DNA of 64,000 nucleotides from Caenorhabditis elegans (taxonomy: Eukaryota > Nematoda > Chromadorea > Rhabditida > Rhabditidae), in contig NC_003281.10 in assembly GCF_000002985.6 (NCBI RefSeq), positions 9,300,001 through 9,364,000 of the forward strand. Direction: 5' to 3'. Within the stretch, counting starts at the first letter, position 1, and every line of letters begins with the position of its first letter. Shown in pieces: positions 32,327 through 44,449 of this stretch. A program made the position numbers and the translations under genes. The notes beneath the pieces were generated by a model. The model was not told where the DNA came from and did not search any database. It saw only the letters and a program-made list of their open reading frames with translations.

Positions 32327-34266
32327 TTATTCGTTCTTCACCGATTTCGACTTCTTCGACGACTTGATAATGTATGCCTTGACGAAGAATTGAATGAAAA
32401 GAATGGCAAATGTGACATAGATGACGAATGCGAGATACAAATTGGCTACGGATTGTTGACAAGGAAGCTTGTATTCAGTTTTCACTTTGTACACCATCCA
32501 AGTTATTCCGACTCCAGCTAACATTTGAGTTGTTTGAACAGTTGTGACAGTCATTGATACCCATTTCGGTAATCTGTATCCCATGGCAGAAACTGTGTAG
32601 TAAGTATACATGAGAGAATGTGCGAAGTAGTTCATTAGGATGTAGAAACGACCAGCTGCAGTATGCTCGGCACCTAGAAATTCAATTTTTCCTGAGAATC
32701 ACATTATATTCATTTGCGAAATTTGCGATTTTCCACGTTAAAATATTCTCGACGGACAACATTGTGCGTATATGCTAAATTTTGTTTTGTTTTTGTGCCA
32801 CCGGGTCTCGACGCGACAATTTTTTTAAAATAAAACAGGTGCAAGTTTTTAAAAAGTACTGTAGTCTTAAACTTCCGTTATTGCGGAATTTTTATCGATT
32901 TTTCAGAATTATCTTTCGATTTGGTAAAATAAATCAGGTTTTATTGTTCGAATTGTTTTTTTTAATGAATGAATGGTTTTTTATCGGAAAACTACTTTTC
33001 AAATCGATAAGCAAAATATGTTAATGAGTACTGTAATCTTAAACTTCTGTTATTGCGGAGTTTTCATTGATTTTTCCGTTTTTCGATAAAAATTAATTTT
33101 TTTTATTTTTAAATTCTAATTTAACAATAACAATCGTTTAATTTTAACAATTAGAAATAAAAAGTTGGAAAAATCGATTTACATTCTGCCGAAATGGAAG
33201 TTTGAAATTACAGTAATTGTTAAAGGCGCGCACATTTTTACATTCAACAAAACTTGGTCGTGTCGAGACCGAGTACCGTATTTTCGGCTCAAAATCGCAA
33301 TATATCACGCCTGGGCAATAGAAAAATAGTTCGTTCGTGATGAGAGTATTTTGAATGGAAAATTCGCAAAAACTCGTAATGAAATCACATTTGCATACCA
33401 GAATGGACAGTGTAGATTAACACTGCTGCATGATGATAGTAGTGTAAAAAGATCAATGGCCGTTTTCTCAAAATAATGAACATAGTGTCTCCAAGTTCAA
33501 CAATCTTGGAAAGAGCGAATGCAAAGCTCCAAAATGCAGCCACATCAGTTGGATTACACGAATAGCACAGAGTTTTGTAGAATCCTTCAGCATATAGTGA
33601 TCGTAGAGGATCCTGAACATCGGATATGAATAAGGAAGCTAATAAATTTCAACTTACAATAGAGAACCGCAATGTGGCAATTATACTGAATGCTGCAAGA
33701 GCTCCATTCCAAAGAATCAATGGGTATTTCAAAGTGAATGGTTTTCGATTCTCCATAAACTTTTGAATCACTGAAAATAGATGCTATCGTAATTTTGCGA
33801 ATTTTCACTCAGGTCTCGCCGCGATCTCTACGCGAAAAAGTGTTGGTCTTTGAATGTACAGTAACCAATTCTACAAATGTGCTAGTTATTTGTGGGAAAA
33901 AACGGTTTTCAATGGAGAAAATGTGGCTACTGTACTGCCTAAAGGCGCACACCTTTTTTCGCGGTTTTAATTTGAAAATGTTTCATTCGTGGCGAGATCG
34001 CATTTCTTACAAACGAACCCTTAATTAAAATGAAATAAAGAACTGATATTGTGATCGAATGATACCAATATTTCTGGAATAAAATCGTCCAATACTGCGG
34101 ATCCGCCACCTGTTCACCTGGGAAGTGATATCTGAAATTTGAGAATTTCGATTGAAATTCCTTATTCGAAAACTCACGAATATTTGTATTTTGTGGTCAT
34201 ATCTGTGTGATTCGGTCCGTAGATGGTGAAGGTGTTGAGATCATTCCAGAACTCGGCAAGCTCCAT
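32327..34266 (-). CDS. elo-4: very-long-chain fatty-acid elongase (3-ketoacyl-CoA synthase)
   Basis: Five exons on the minus strand (34178-34266, 34019-34131, 33658-33770, 33399-33612, 32327-32673) give 291 residues. The catalytic histidine box reads HYYHH. Other ELO-family signatures are FMENRKPF, LILWN, SKIVELGDT and the late NYFAHSLMYTYY. Members of this ELOVL3/6-like group are ER membrane proteins that add two carbons to acyl-CoA by condensing it with malonyl-CoA. About seven hydrophobic helices can be traced, and the C-terminus is lysine-rich (IIKSSKKSKSVKNE), as expected for an ER protein. The exon-2 donor is AAGG|GTTCGT; a stronger-looking donor 8 bases on would break the frame. Introns 2 and 4 are long because each holds an inverted-repeat element. 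Confidence 0.93.
32804..33270. repeat. inverted-repeat (MITE-like) element in elo-4 intron 4
   Basis: GGTCTCGACGCGACAA (32804-32819) and TTGGTCGTGTCGAGACC (33254-33270) are imperfect terminal inverted repeats. Inside, a block with TACTGTAGTCTTAAACTTCC (from 32859) recurs in changed form at about 33028 (TACTGTAATCTTAAACTTC), so the interior is partly duplicated. There is no coding capacity. The size and structure fit a non-autonomous DNA transposon or foldback repeat. Confidence 0.6.
33812..34001. repeat. short related inverted-repeat element in elo-4 intron 2
   Basis: The left end reads GGTCTCGCCGCGATCTC (33812-33828) and the right end GTGGCGAGATCGC (33989-34001), its imperfect reverse complement. 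The interior AAAGGCGCACACC is also found, slightly changed, in the larger intron-4 element (AAAGGCGCGCACA near 33223). It lies only 18 bp from an exon of elo-4. Confidence 0.55.
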
Positions 34267-34964
34267 TTTTGGAACTGAATGTTTAAATTTTAAATTTGTC
34301 TTTTTTCAACTTTACACGTCAATGCCAAAAACTTTAAAATTTTAAATGTTCAAATAAAATATTTAAATAAAAAAGAAAAAATACGTGATTTTGAAAAGTA
34401 AAAAAGCAAAAAAGAATTAACAGAAAACAAAACAAATACACAGAACGATACGAAACTTTTTAAAAATTTTAACGAGAGCGATAAATTATCACGACTACAA
34501 ATCTGATAAAGAATTTTTTTTTGAAAAGGGACAGTATCTATGATCAGATAAAAATTTAATAATTTAGATTTAAGAAAGTACAAAAAATTACGAAAACCGA
34601 ATCGGAATTTAAAACAAAGTCTTGCCCAAAAATATGTATTCGGTTGTTGTGCCCAAGATAAGCCCAATTTCGATAAAGCTCAGAGTCTAAGCCAAACTCA
34701 AATCGACACAAAAAAAATGGGATAATCTTTGACCACGGTCAAAACAAAGTTTGTTTGAAGATGGGAATTGTCATAAAATCAATTAATTAAATTAAAATTA
34801 ATCTGTAAATTATAGTTTTGTAAAATTTTTAAAGTATTTGGATTCACCTAACTAACTGTGAGAAATGGCTCTTAACAATTTCCTCATACTCCTCCTTTCA
34901 GTTCTAGCAAGGAAACTTTATCTAGTTATATTTTCCGTTGGAAAAGTTGAAAATTTAACGCTAG
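34267..34964. other. intergenic region upstream of elo-4
   Basis: About 700 AT-rich bases containing the elo-4 promoter and the 3' end of the small candidate gene. Long poly(A) and poly(T) runs occur, and I see no specific motif. Confidence 0.4.
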
Positions 34965-35210
34965 TTATTCTGGAGACCTATGCTAACAAATTGGGATTAA
35001 ACAAGAAAACGCATTAGAGTAAGACACCAGAAAAACAAAAGTCAGAGGAACATTTCTTACGTCAATAACCAACCGTATTACGAGAAGAGAGAACGAGATT
35101 AGTATAGGCGCCGACACGATACAAAGTGTATTCCAAAGAATTTTCGGAAAGTCTCTCAGGAGAGTGTCCAGAAGACGTTGAAAGGTGGTCGGATGACAGT
35201 TTCGCGTCAT
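34965..35210 (-). CDS. possible 55-residue single-pass membrane peptide
   Basis: Two minus-strand exons, 35061-35210 and 34965-34982, splice in phase through GAC|GTAAGA and TTTGTTAG|C. The predicted peptide has a hydrophilic start (MTRNCHPTTFQRLLDTLL), a hydrophobic helix (TLCIVSAPILISFSLLVIRL) and ends VIDHRSPE. An acceptor-like GGTCAG stands about 30 bases upstream of the ATG, compatible with trans-splicing. There is no family resemblance I can name. It could be a chance frame; the consensus donor, the in-phase acceptor and the hydrophobic block are the only support. Confidence 0.35.
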
Positions 35211-37162
35211 TGGATATAAGCGGAAAACGGATAAAAATTACTGACCGTTCAAAAATGTTCGGGAGGATGAAGGTTAGAGACGCAGGAAGCGGAAAAACAG
35301 AAAGTGAATACTGCCGGGAGGACGATCTTTGAAGAAAACTTATTGGATATGTAAGAGGACTAGTTTAGTGAACTATGACAGTGAAACATTAAAAAAATTA
35401 TAGCTTTTTAATTGAAAATTAAAAAAACTATTAAAAAATTAATTATGAAAAAATTACGGATATGATTGCTGAAGTTTTGCCAAAAGCTTTTTTTTAGAAG
35501 ATTTCGAACCTCCATAATTTTTTATTATTGTGACATCTCTCGTTATGAAACTCGGATTTTAAAAACAATTATAATTCTAATATGAAAAAAAATGAATATG
35601 ACAATCTCGAGTTTTTTGCTGACAAATTTAAAGTTCAACATGTTAAAATTAAAATTTCTTTAAAGATACGGATAGAGTTGTAATGTGCCAAAAGCTTATT
35701 TTACTTCAAGGAAAAGTAGAAATTCTATAATTTGTCCGTGGACAAAGGCTAAATCGCTTGGTAAAAAAACAATCAAAAACTTTCTCCAGGAACATATAGC
35801 TAACTTGAAAACTTTTCCAATGTCCCGATTTATCTAAATCGTGTAACACTTTGTTTTGTGAACCAACCAAAACTGGAAAATGCCGAGAAAAGTGGAAAGA
35901 TCTGTGACGGTCAATTCTCATTTCTTTCTTCGCCTCTTCCTGTTTTCAACGGCAAAATGATTGCGGCGGGGTGACATGACAATGAGTGTATCAACGAGAA
36001 TTTAAAGAAACCGGCATTCTTGCATGGCTTCTTAGCTTCATCAGAGATCCAAAAAGAATCTAGTTATCACGTTGCGAGGATGAATTTCGTTGCGGAAACA
36101 GCAGAGTAGAAGTTTTCAAGTGTTTTTTAAGAGTTTCAAGCTAAGAGCTGCTACTTTGCAAAAAAAAAACGGTTAGTTAAGTTCGCTTAATTTGTTTATT
36201 GGAAATTTATAATCAAAAGATAAGTTTTCCAAAGAACAAGATTTAAGGAATAGTAGTTGGGCGACAACAACAACTTGGTTCAGCAATGTCTTCGAGAATT
36301 TATACAAGCATATATAGGTTATACAAACCAGTTGCATATATATCTTTGCGCATGTTATCGAGAACTTGCATCCGCAACAAATTGCTGTTCATTGGAAGGA
36401 AGGAGGGATAAGACAAGGAGAATACAAATGGATTTGGAGGAGAAGCGACGCGTTTTTGGGGGATAATTGTGAGAAGAAGGAGAGGATATGGGATGAATAT
36501 GAGGAGAAAAACATGGAAGATTGCGATCTTTGAGACGCGAAACAGAGGAAAGTTTACACGAAGATTTGAAACTTTAAGTGGCTTAAAATTGTAAAAGATA
36601 TGATTATCAAATTCGTTATCTTATCGGAGGACTAACTGTTCTGAGTACTTTGAACGTATAACCTCAAAAAGTGTCCAAAGAGGATTTTGTAATAAGACTT
36701 TACAAAAAACTTTCAACATTTTTTATGGAGATTTAAAATTTATCATAAAAATCATGTTTTTGTAGCCGAAATCTTCCATTGTGCCAATATTTTTCTAATT
36801 TGCAGTCGTTCTCCAAATAATTCAAAAAATTCCAGTTGTTCTGAATTTTTTTTTGATAAACTAAAATATATCATAATTTTAGTTCAAAAATTTTATTCAA
36901 ATCAAATAAATTTTTATTTTCAGATTACGAACATTAGGGAAATACAATAAAATAACAGAATCTTGTTTTCAAAGGGGGCAGGAGTAATTCGTATCACACA
37001 GAACTTGCTCTCTTTTGGCAGTTTTGTTAGTATGGAAGATTTTTTGTTGAAGAAACATTGTAAAAAGCATAGAAAATGGTTGATATTTAATAGAGAGAAA
37101 ATATAAAGAAAGATTTAAGTAGAACTTGATAAATAGTAAAAAGCGAGTGATGATTGGGATGA
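35211..37162. other. intergenic region downstream of emb-9
   Basis: About 1.95 kb with no supportable gene. On the minus strand AATAAA occurs at 36913-36918, some 245 bases beyond the emb-9 stop codon, and may be its poly(A) signal. The rest is AT-rich and carries only short chance frames. Confidence 0.4.
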
Positions 37163-40100
37163 TTATCGGTTCTTGAGACACACTTGGCATCTGGATACAC
37201 GATCTTTAAGTCCTCCAGCTTTGAGTGTCTGTGACATTGGTTTACGGAATTGCTTGTCCTGGAATTATTCAATTATTTTGTGAAGTAATATTTTATTTTT
37301 TGCCGCAATTTTGGGCAATTCTACTTTCTATAAAACAACATATGGCACCATGCCGTTCGTTCCAAATAAAGAAAATAGATTGATTTATATGTAAATAGCA
37401 TCTATTTCAGCTGAAAATCCGAAAAATTTTTTTTTTAAGTATTACAAAAGTCTGGAAATTGCCGATTTTCAAACAACAAAGCTTTATACCTCGATAGTTC
37501 TATAATTCGACCATTGACAACTTTCAGACCATTTTTGAAAATTTTCTAGAATGTTTCAGCTTAAATAAATATTATTTTCAGATAAATCAAGTTATAACTA
37601 TTTTTCTATATTTCGAGGTTATGGTCATTTTGTAGAATTGCAGCCAACCCCATTCCAAAATAATTCAAAATTTACCTGATCAACGATGGAAAGCCAGAAT
37701 CCGTGATTGGTGGCATAATAATTGCATGTTCCTCTTCCGTGGCACTCAATGAATGGAACGGCACGGAACTCTTCGAGACAGGAACCAGGCGATTGAAGAC
37801 TTTGTCCAGTTCCTTCGGCTCCAGCGGCAGTGTGCATGACAAAGGAATATCCGGTCCACATACCCGACCATCCTTGTGGACATTGTGGAACTGATGTGTC
37901 TTGAGAGTGAACTGCGATGATTTGAGTTGGAACTTCACAGACGGCACAACGAGAAATGTATGGACGAATTGCTGTTCCGGTGACTGGATTCATCATTGGT
38001 GTCATTGGCTCGTCAGTTGACAACCAGAACGAGTAATCGTTACGGCTGGAAACGTGGCAGACGCTGTTCATATTACAGAACATGAATGGCATTGTGTTGA
38101 ATTTGGAGAGGCAAGATCCTGGTTGACCAAGATCTTGTCCACTGGCACGACCGTTTCCTTGAACGTAAAGAAGAGAATATCCTTCCCAAAGTTGAGAAGC
38201 TCCTGGTGGGCACTGTGGTACTGCGGTAGTCTGAGAGTGCTTGGCAAAAGTGAATCCTCGACTTGGTGCCCATCCTCCTGGTGATCCTGGGTATCCTGGA
38301 GTACCTGGAAGTCCTGGATTACCAGTACGTCCAGCAGCTCCTTGGAATCCTTGATCTCCACCGTGTCCAGGCATTCCTGAAAGACCTGGTGGTCCTGGAT
38401 AGCCGTCTGTTCCTGGAGCTCCTGGGTATCCGGCTTTTCCTGGTGGTCCGGAAAGTCCTGGAAAATATTTTCAATTGAATTTTAATTTAGAATATCTTAA
38501 AATATGTTAACTCACCGTTATCTCCTGGAAGTCCTGGGTATCCCTTCTCTCCTGGATAACCATTTTCTCCTGGTTGGCCTGGCGGGTTTCTAACTGCCAT
38601 AGCCATTGGTCCGGGCAATCCTTCACGTCCTGGTCGACCTGGAAGTCCGTCGAGTCCGTCGCGTCCTGGGAATCCATCATCTCCACGTGGTCCCTTGATT
38701 CCAGGTTGTCCTGGTGCTCCTGGATAACCGTTGTCACCAGATCGTCCTTGTTGTCCTGGGACACCTGGAAGACCACGCTCTCCTGGATATCCGTTGCTTC
38801 CTGGGGCTCCTGGAGCTCCTGGATAACCGTCTTCTCCACAATCTCCTTCAAGTCCTGGAACTCCCTCAACTCCTGGTACACCTGGTGCTCCTGGGAGTCC
38901 ATCATGACCGCGCTTTCCGTCGAGTCCGGGAAGACCACGTTCTCCTGGATATCCTGGTAGTCCTGATTCTCCTGGGCCTCCTGGAAGACCTGGCATTCCG
39001 TATTGTCCTGGAGATCCTGGTTCTCCATTAAGTCCTGGGGCTCCTGGGAGTCCATCAAGTCCTGGGTAGCCATCTTGTCCAGCTTGACCTGGTGGGCCAT
39101 ATATGTCTTGTCCGGGTGCTCCTGGGTATCCATCGTCTCCTGGTGGTCCAACTGGTCCTGGCTGACCATCTCTTCCTGGCAATCCTGGCTGTCCTGGCTG
39201 ACCTGATTCTCCACGAAGTCCAGGTTGTCCATCACGTCCCTGATTTCCGTTGTCTCCATTTTCTCCAGGTGCTCCTGGATATCCAACGTCTCCTGGAGTT
39301 CCCAATTGTCCTGCGGATCCTGGATAACCTGGCTGACCATCCAAACCATTTTCTCCCTTGAGACCTGGCTGGCCGTCTTGTCCACGAAGACCAGGGAGAC
39401 CATTTTCTCCTGGAATTCCTGGATATCCCTTCTCTCCTTCACGTCCTTGCTGCCCAGGATAACCTGGTTGCCCTGGAGATCCTGGGAACCCATCTTCACC
39501 ACATTCTCCTTCAAGTCCTGGTTGACCTGGAATGCCGTCATTTCCTTGACGTCCTGGAAGTCCTGGAAGTCCAGATTCTCCCTTGAGCCCTGGCATCCCA
39601 GTGATTCCTGGGTATCCTGGTGGTCCTGGGACTCCATCAAGTCCGTCATATCCAGCATCTCCTGGTTGGCCGCTCAATCCTGGGTTTCCTGGATAACTAT
39701 CTCCATTGTCTCCTCGTTCACCATTCAGTCCTGGAAGGCCGTCTTGTCCTGGAAGACCTGGTGGTCCATCTGGTCCTGGGTATCCAACCTTAAATTTTTC
39801 AATTAATCAAGGAATCACATAAAGTAGGTTCGATCAGTGGTGAGATTTCAGGTTTGTTATAATCTATTAAAACTTACATCTCCTGGCTGTCCTGGATATG
39901 CGAGGTTTCCTGGTTCTCCTGGCTGACCTCTGTATCCTGGTGTACCTGGCTCTCCGGCTTCTCCAACAAAACCTGGTTGACCATCAGCTCCTGGAAGCCC
40001 TGGTAGCCCGTCGGTTCCGTGTTCTCCTGGGTAACCTGGAACACCATCAAGTCCTCTGGATCCTTCCTCTCCGCATTCTCCCTCCAATCCTGGAAGACCA

Positions 40101-43100
40101 TTGTCTCCGTGTTCACCACGAAGTCCTGGGAATCCGACAAGACCGTCCTCTCCTGGAATTCCACTTGGCCCTGGGTATCCGTCTTGCCCTGGGGATCCTG
40201 GATATCCTTGATCTCCTGGTGCTCCTGGGTATCCATCCATTCCATTTTGTCCTGGGGCTCCAGCCTCTCCGGAATATCCCGGTCCACCGTCTTGTCCACG
40301 TGTTCCTGGGGTTCCATCGCGTCCTTTCTTTCCATCAATTCCAACAAGTCCAGACTCTCCACGAGATCCTGGCTGTCCTGGGGCTCCATCTTGTCCGTTC
40401 ATTCCTGCTTCTCCTGGGTATCCAGGAGTTCCTGGAAGACCGTCTCTTCCTGGGTAGCCGTCTGGTCCTGGAAGTCCAGCTGCCCCAGCATCTCCATTTG
40501 GTCCTGGGTATCCGACTTGTCCTGGGAAGCCAAATCCAGTCTCTCCTGGAGCTCCTGGAGCTCCTGGTGCTCCGGGGTATCCGTCAAGACCTGGCTCTCC
40601 ACAGTCCCCATCAATTCCGTTGAAACCAACTTCTCCTTGCTGTCCACGCATTCCAGGCTCTCCATGGAGTCCTGGGAATCCTGGAAGACCATCCATACCG
40701 CGCTCTCCTGGTGTTCCTGGGTATCCGTCTGGTCCAACCTGAAATTTAAAATTTATTTCAGAAATAGAAATAATCAAAAATAAAACACTTACCGGTCCTG
40801 GGAGTCCTGGAAGACCATCAGCTCCTCTATCTCCTGGAAGACCTGGCATGCCGTCAACACCTGGTTGTCCAGCAACTTGATTGACAATTCTCAATGGTGC
40901 TGGAATTCCCCGTGGTCCTTGAGCTCCTGGAAGTCCTGGAAGACCATCAGCACCTCGTTCTCCCTTGTAACCAGGTGTTCCTGGCTGTCCTGGGAAAGAG
41001 TCTCCAGGTGGTCCTTGAAGTCCTGGGATTCCGAGCTGAAAATTGAAATAGTTTATAATGTTTTTTAATGTTTAAAAAATCATGAGCTTAATTAGAAGCT
41101 TAAATTATCCTTGAAATATATAACTCACAGATCCTTGACGTCCTCTCTTCCCATCAATTCCAGCAAGACCTGGTTCACCTTGGAGTCCTGGGAATCCATT
41201 TTGTCCTGGTCCTCCTGGGTAACCAGGGAGTCCGTCACTTCCTGGTCGTCCTGGTAGTCCTGGAAGACCATGATCTCCCTTAAGACCTGGAATTCCAGCT
41301 GGGTTTTCCATTGGTCCAACGATCTCTCCGGCTTCTCCCTTCATTCCTGGGTAGCCTGGAATTCCTGGAAGTCCTGGTGATCCCTGTAAAAACCGAATTT
41401 GTGTTTAATCAGCAACTTTACTAACGACTGCAAACTTACTGAAAGTCCATCTGATCCAGCGGATCCTGGCTTTCCTGGAGCTCCTGGCATTCCGCAGTCT
41501 CCATGATCACCATTAGGTCCTGGTGGTCCTGGATATCCATTCATTCCGGGGAATCCTGGATCTCCAGCATTTCCTGGAACACCATCTGGACAATATCCAC
41601 AGTCTTCTCCTCTTTCTCCATTGTTTCCTGGTGGTCCTGGATAACCGTCAACTCCAATACGTCCTGGCATTCCTGGCTCTCCTGGCAAACCGGTCATTCC
41701 TGGTGGTCCAACTTTGTTAACTCCAGTTCCTGGGAATCCCTTTTCTCCAGAATAACCTGGATCTCCGATGTCTCCTGGAATACCAGGGAATCCATCTCTT
41801 CCGGATTGTCCGTCAAGTCCAGGTGGTCCTTGAATATCGTATCCTGGAAGACCATCCTCTCCTGGATAACCACAATCTCCTGGTTCTCCTGGGAGTCCTG
41901 GTTCGCCAGCGAATCCTGGGTAACCGTCCTCTCCTCTATCTCCTTTTTCGGTGTATCCTGGCATTCCATCGATACCGGGCTGTCCTGGGGCTCCTGGAGC
42001 TCCAACTGGACCTCTTGGACCTACTGGTCCTGGGAGACCATCATGTCCTGGCAATCCTTTGCCTCCTTGAACTCCGTCGAATCCTTGAGCTCCATGTGGT
42101 CCAGCCTCACCAGTTCCTTCTCCAAGTGGTCCTTCCGGTCCACAGTCTCCTTCGAAACCTGGTCTTCCTGGGTATCCTGGTTCTCCAGCCCCTCCCTTAG
42201 TTCCTGGGTATCCTGGAGTTCCTCCAAGTCCTTGTTCTCCTTGGGATCCCTTTTCTCCATAATTTCCTGGAACTCCGTCCTTTCCACGTTTACCCTGCAA
42301 AATAAAAACTTAAGTTTTTTATTAGGGCAAATACTTACACGTTGTCCAGCATCTCCCAAATCTCCCTTCTGTCCCTTTAATCCAGGATATCCTGGTGGTC
42401 CGTCAAGTCCGAGCATTCCTGGTGGTCCTACTGGTCCATCACGTCCCTTTTCTCCTTTCACTCCTGAAATGGTAAACTTCTTATATAGTTTTTAATTATT
42501 TAAAATTAAAAAAAACCAACCAGCTGGTCCGACAGGTCCTTGCAAGACTTCCATCTCAATTGGCTTTGAAGCCCATGGATAAGATCCCGGTTGTCCTGGT
42601 GGTCCTGGTGGTCCAGGCAAACCCTTCTCTCCCTTAACACCAGAAGTTCTCACTCCCATTCTTCCCTTCAATCCAGAAACTCCGGGGAATCCGGGAAGAC
42701 CGTACGGTCCTGGATCTCCCTTTGCTCCTTTCAATCCAGGATAACCAGAGTTTCCTGGAAGACCTGGAACTCCTGATCTTCCAGATTCTCCTTTAACTCC
42801 TTTGCGTCCTTGTGAATTGACACCTCCTTCTCCTGGTGGTCCGGAGAGTCCTGGTCGTCCAGGGTTTCCGTTTTGTCCAGATTGCCCTGGAGGTCCAGCA
42901 AGTCCGGGCATTCCAGGGAAACCCTGAAAGTTTTGTTTTTATTTTGCTTCCAGTTATTGAAAATTATAACTATTTTTGTTGTAAAATTGATTATTCCAAT
43001 TAATTTTTAGGAGGATTTTTTTTCCAGAAAATGTTTATAAAAATCACTATCTTCAGTTTTTTTCAGTTTCCTCTGGTCAATAATTATAGTGCAATTAGTC

Positions 43101-44398
43101 AATGTGTGGGGACCGCGACACTTGAGAAAAAGATGCAAGATGAGTCATTACACATCCCGATGCTCTATACACATAAAAAGCACTGCATCTATCTATCTCT
43201 CACTTTTTCTGTTTTCTGTTTCACCGCTGGACTCGAAGGAGCTTAAAACTCAAAAAAAACCTCAAGACACTAACAACATCTGACAAATGAATAATATTAC
43301 ATATATCACTTTTGGAAAGGTCACTTACATCTGTTCCATTGCATCCTGGAATTCCTTCTTCTCCTTTCAGTCCTGGTAATCCGTCAAGTCCTTGAAGACC
43401 TGGATGACCTGGCGATCCAGGAAGACCACGATCTCCACGAGCTCCCTTAGATCCCATATCTCCAAAATCTCCTTCGGCTCCTGAAATATGGAATTTTTTA
43501 TTTTTAAGATTTTTGATATTTTTAAGATCTTTTTCAGTGTAAGAACTTACTATTTAAAAAAGGTTAAAACGTCTTCTTTAAATAGTTTTCAATAGAAAAA
43601 AGTGCATTCAATCGAATTTTCAAAGATTTTGGTATTACCGTAATAAATAGTGAAAATACATTTCTTCAGAATTATAAAAAATGCATTTAGTTATTTTTTT
43701 TAGCTTATCATTTTGATATACGATTACCAGTGTAACATGAATTCAATATTAAAAATTGTTTTTATTTTTATTTTTGTGTTTCTATTTAATTAATTTTTTC
43801 AAATCGGTGTTTTTTTTTGTTGATATTTTCAGCAAACCATTTAGGTCTTTTTTTTGTAAAATATTTCTAATTTAAACTTAAAAACTCACCAAACATTCCT
43901 GGAGCTCCTGGTGCTCCTTCTGGTCCATCTTGTCCTGGTGCTCCAGGATGTCCTGGTTCACCACCAAATCCTGGATTACCACGTTCTCCTTTGGTTCCTG
44001 GGCAAACACATGGTGGAGCACATCCCTTGCATGCGGCGGCAGCATCCACATGTATCCTGAAATTAAAAATTGCAATGGGATAAATTATAGATAATCATTT
44101 CAGGCAAGGTGAGGGCAGGGGGACTTTAGCCAGATCAGTAATGCACATTTTAGGGCCTTTTCTTGATTATTTATTTTTTTAGAAATTGCCGCTGAAACTT
44201 TCAAAAAATATTTGTTTCTTATTCATTCATTTTTCTGAAAGTTCGAACCAAGTTTGTTTTATAGTTTCGAATGAATTTAAAGTTTTATATAGTTTTTTTT
44301 TCACATTCAAATTTTTTTAAAACAACTCACCTATCTTGACAGAACGACGACAGTAGCACTACGGCTGCCGTCAAGCCGAGAAGCGATAAGCGTGACAT
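37163..44398 (-). CDS. emb-9: collagen type IV alpha-1 chain
   Basis: Twelve exons on the minus strand join in phase: 44331-44398, 43890-44056, 43329-43480, 42521-42923, 42339-42463, 41440-42294, 41129-41383, 40793-41035, 39878-40738, 38516-39788, 37676-38457 and 37163-37258. They give 1,759 residues. A signal peptide ([18 protein letters not shown]) precedes the 7S-type region with clustered cysteines ([10 protein letters not shown]). About 1,480 residues of Gly-X-Y with many interruptions follow, then the duplicated C-terminal NC1 domain ([11 protein letters not shown] and [11 protein letters not shown] halves). NC1 residues such as [13 protein letters not shown] and TLKAG are alpha-1-like rather than alpha-2-like. 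With the alpha-2 chain LET-2 it forms basement-membrane trimers cross-linked through NC1 and 7S. The Gly-X-Y region includes eight Cys-containing interruptions. The symbol rests on recognition of sequence and length. Confidence 0.96.
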
Positions 44399-44449
44399 CT
44401 TCCAGTCACGGCGATCGACTTCTCGTTACCCAAAGATTGGTGTCGTTCT
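44399..44449 (-). promoter_or_regulatory. emb-9 5' UTR with acceptor-type 3' splice site
   Basis: On the minus strand AATTTTCAG (AG at 44448-44449) stands 49 bases before the start codon. No coding frame lies upstream, so this is either the acceptor for a spliced leader or the end of a 5' UTR intron. Confidence 0.5.

Noticed and set aside
38487-42495. Long open frames on the plus strand and in the second minus frame across emb-9 (up to about 330 codons)
   Set aside because: They are shadows of the Gly-X-Y repeat: the GGN-CCN codon pattern removes stops in other frames and yields monotonous Trp/Ser- or Gln/Asp-rich products.
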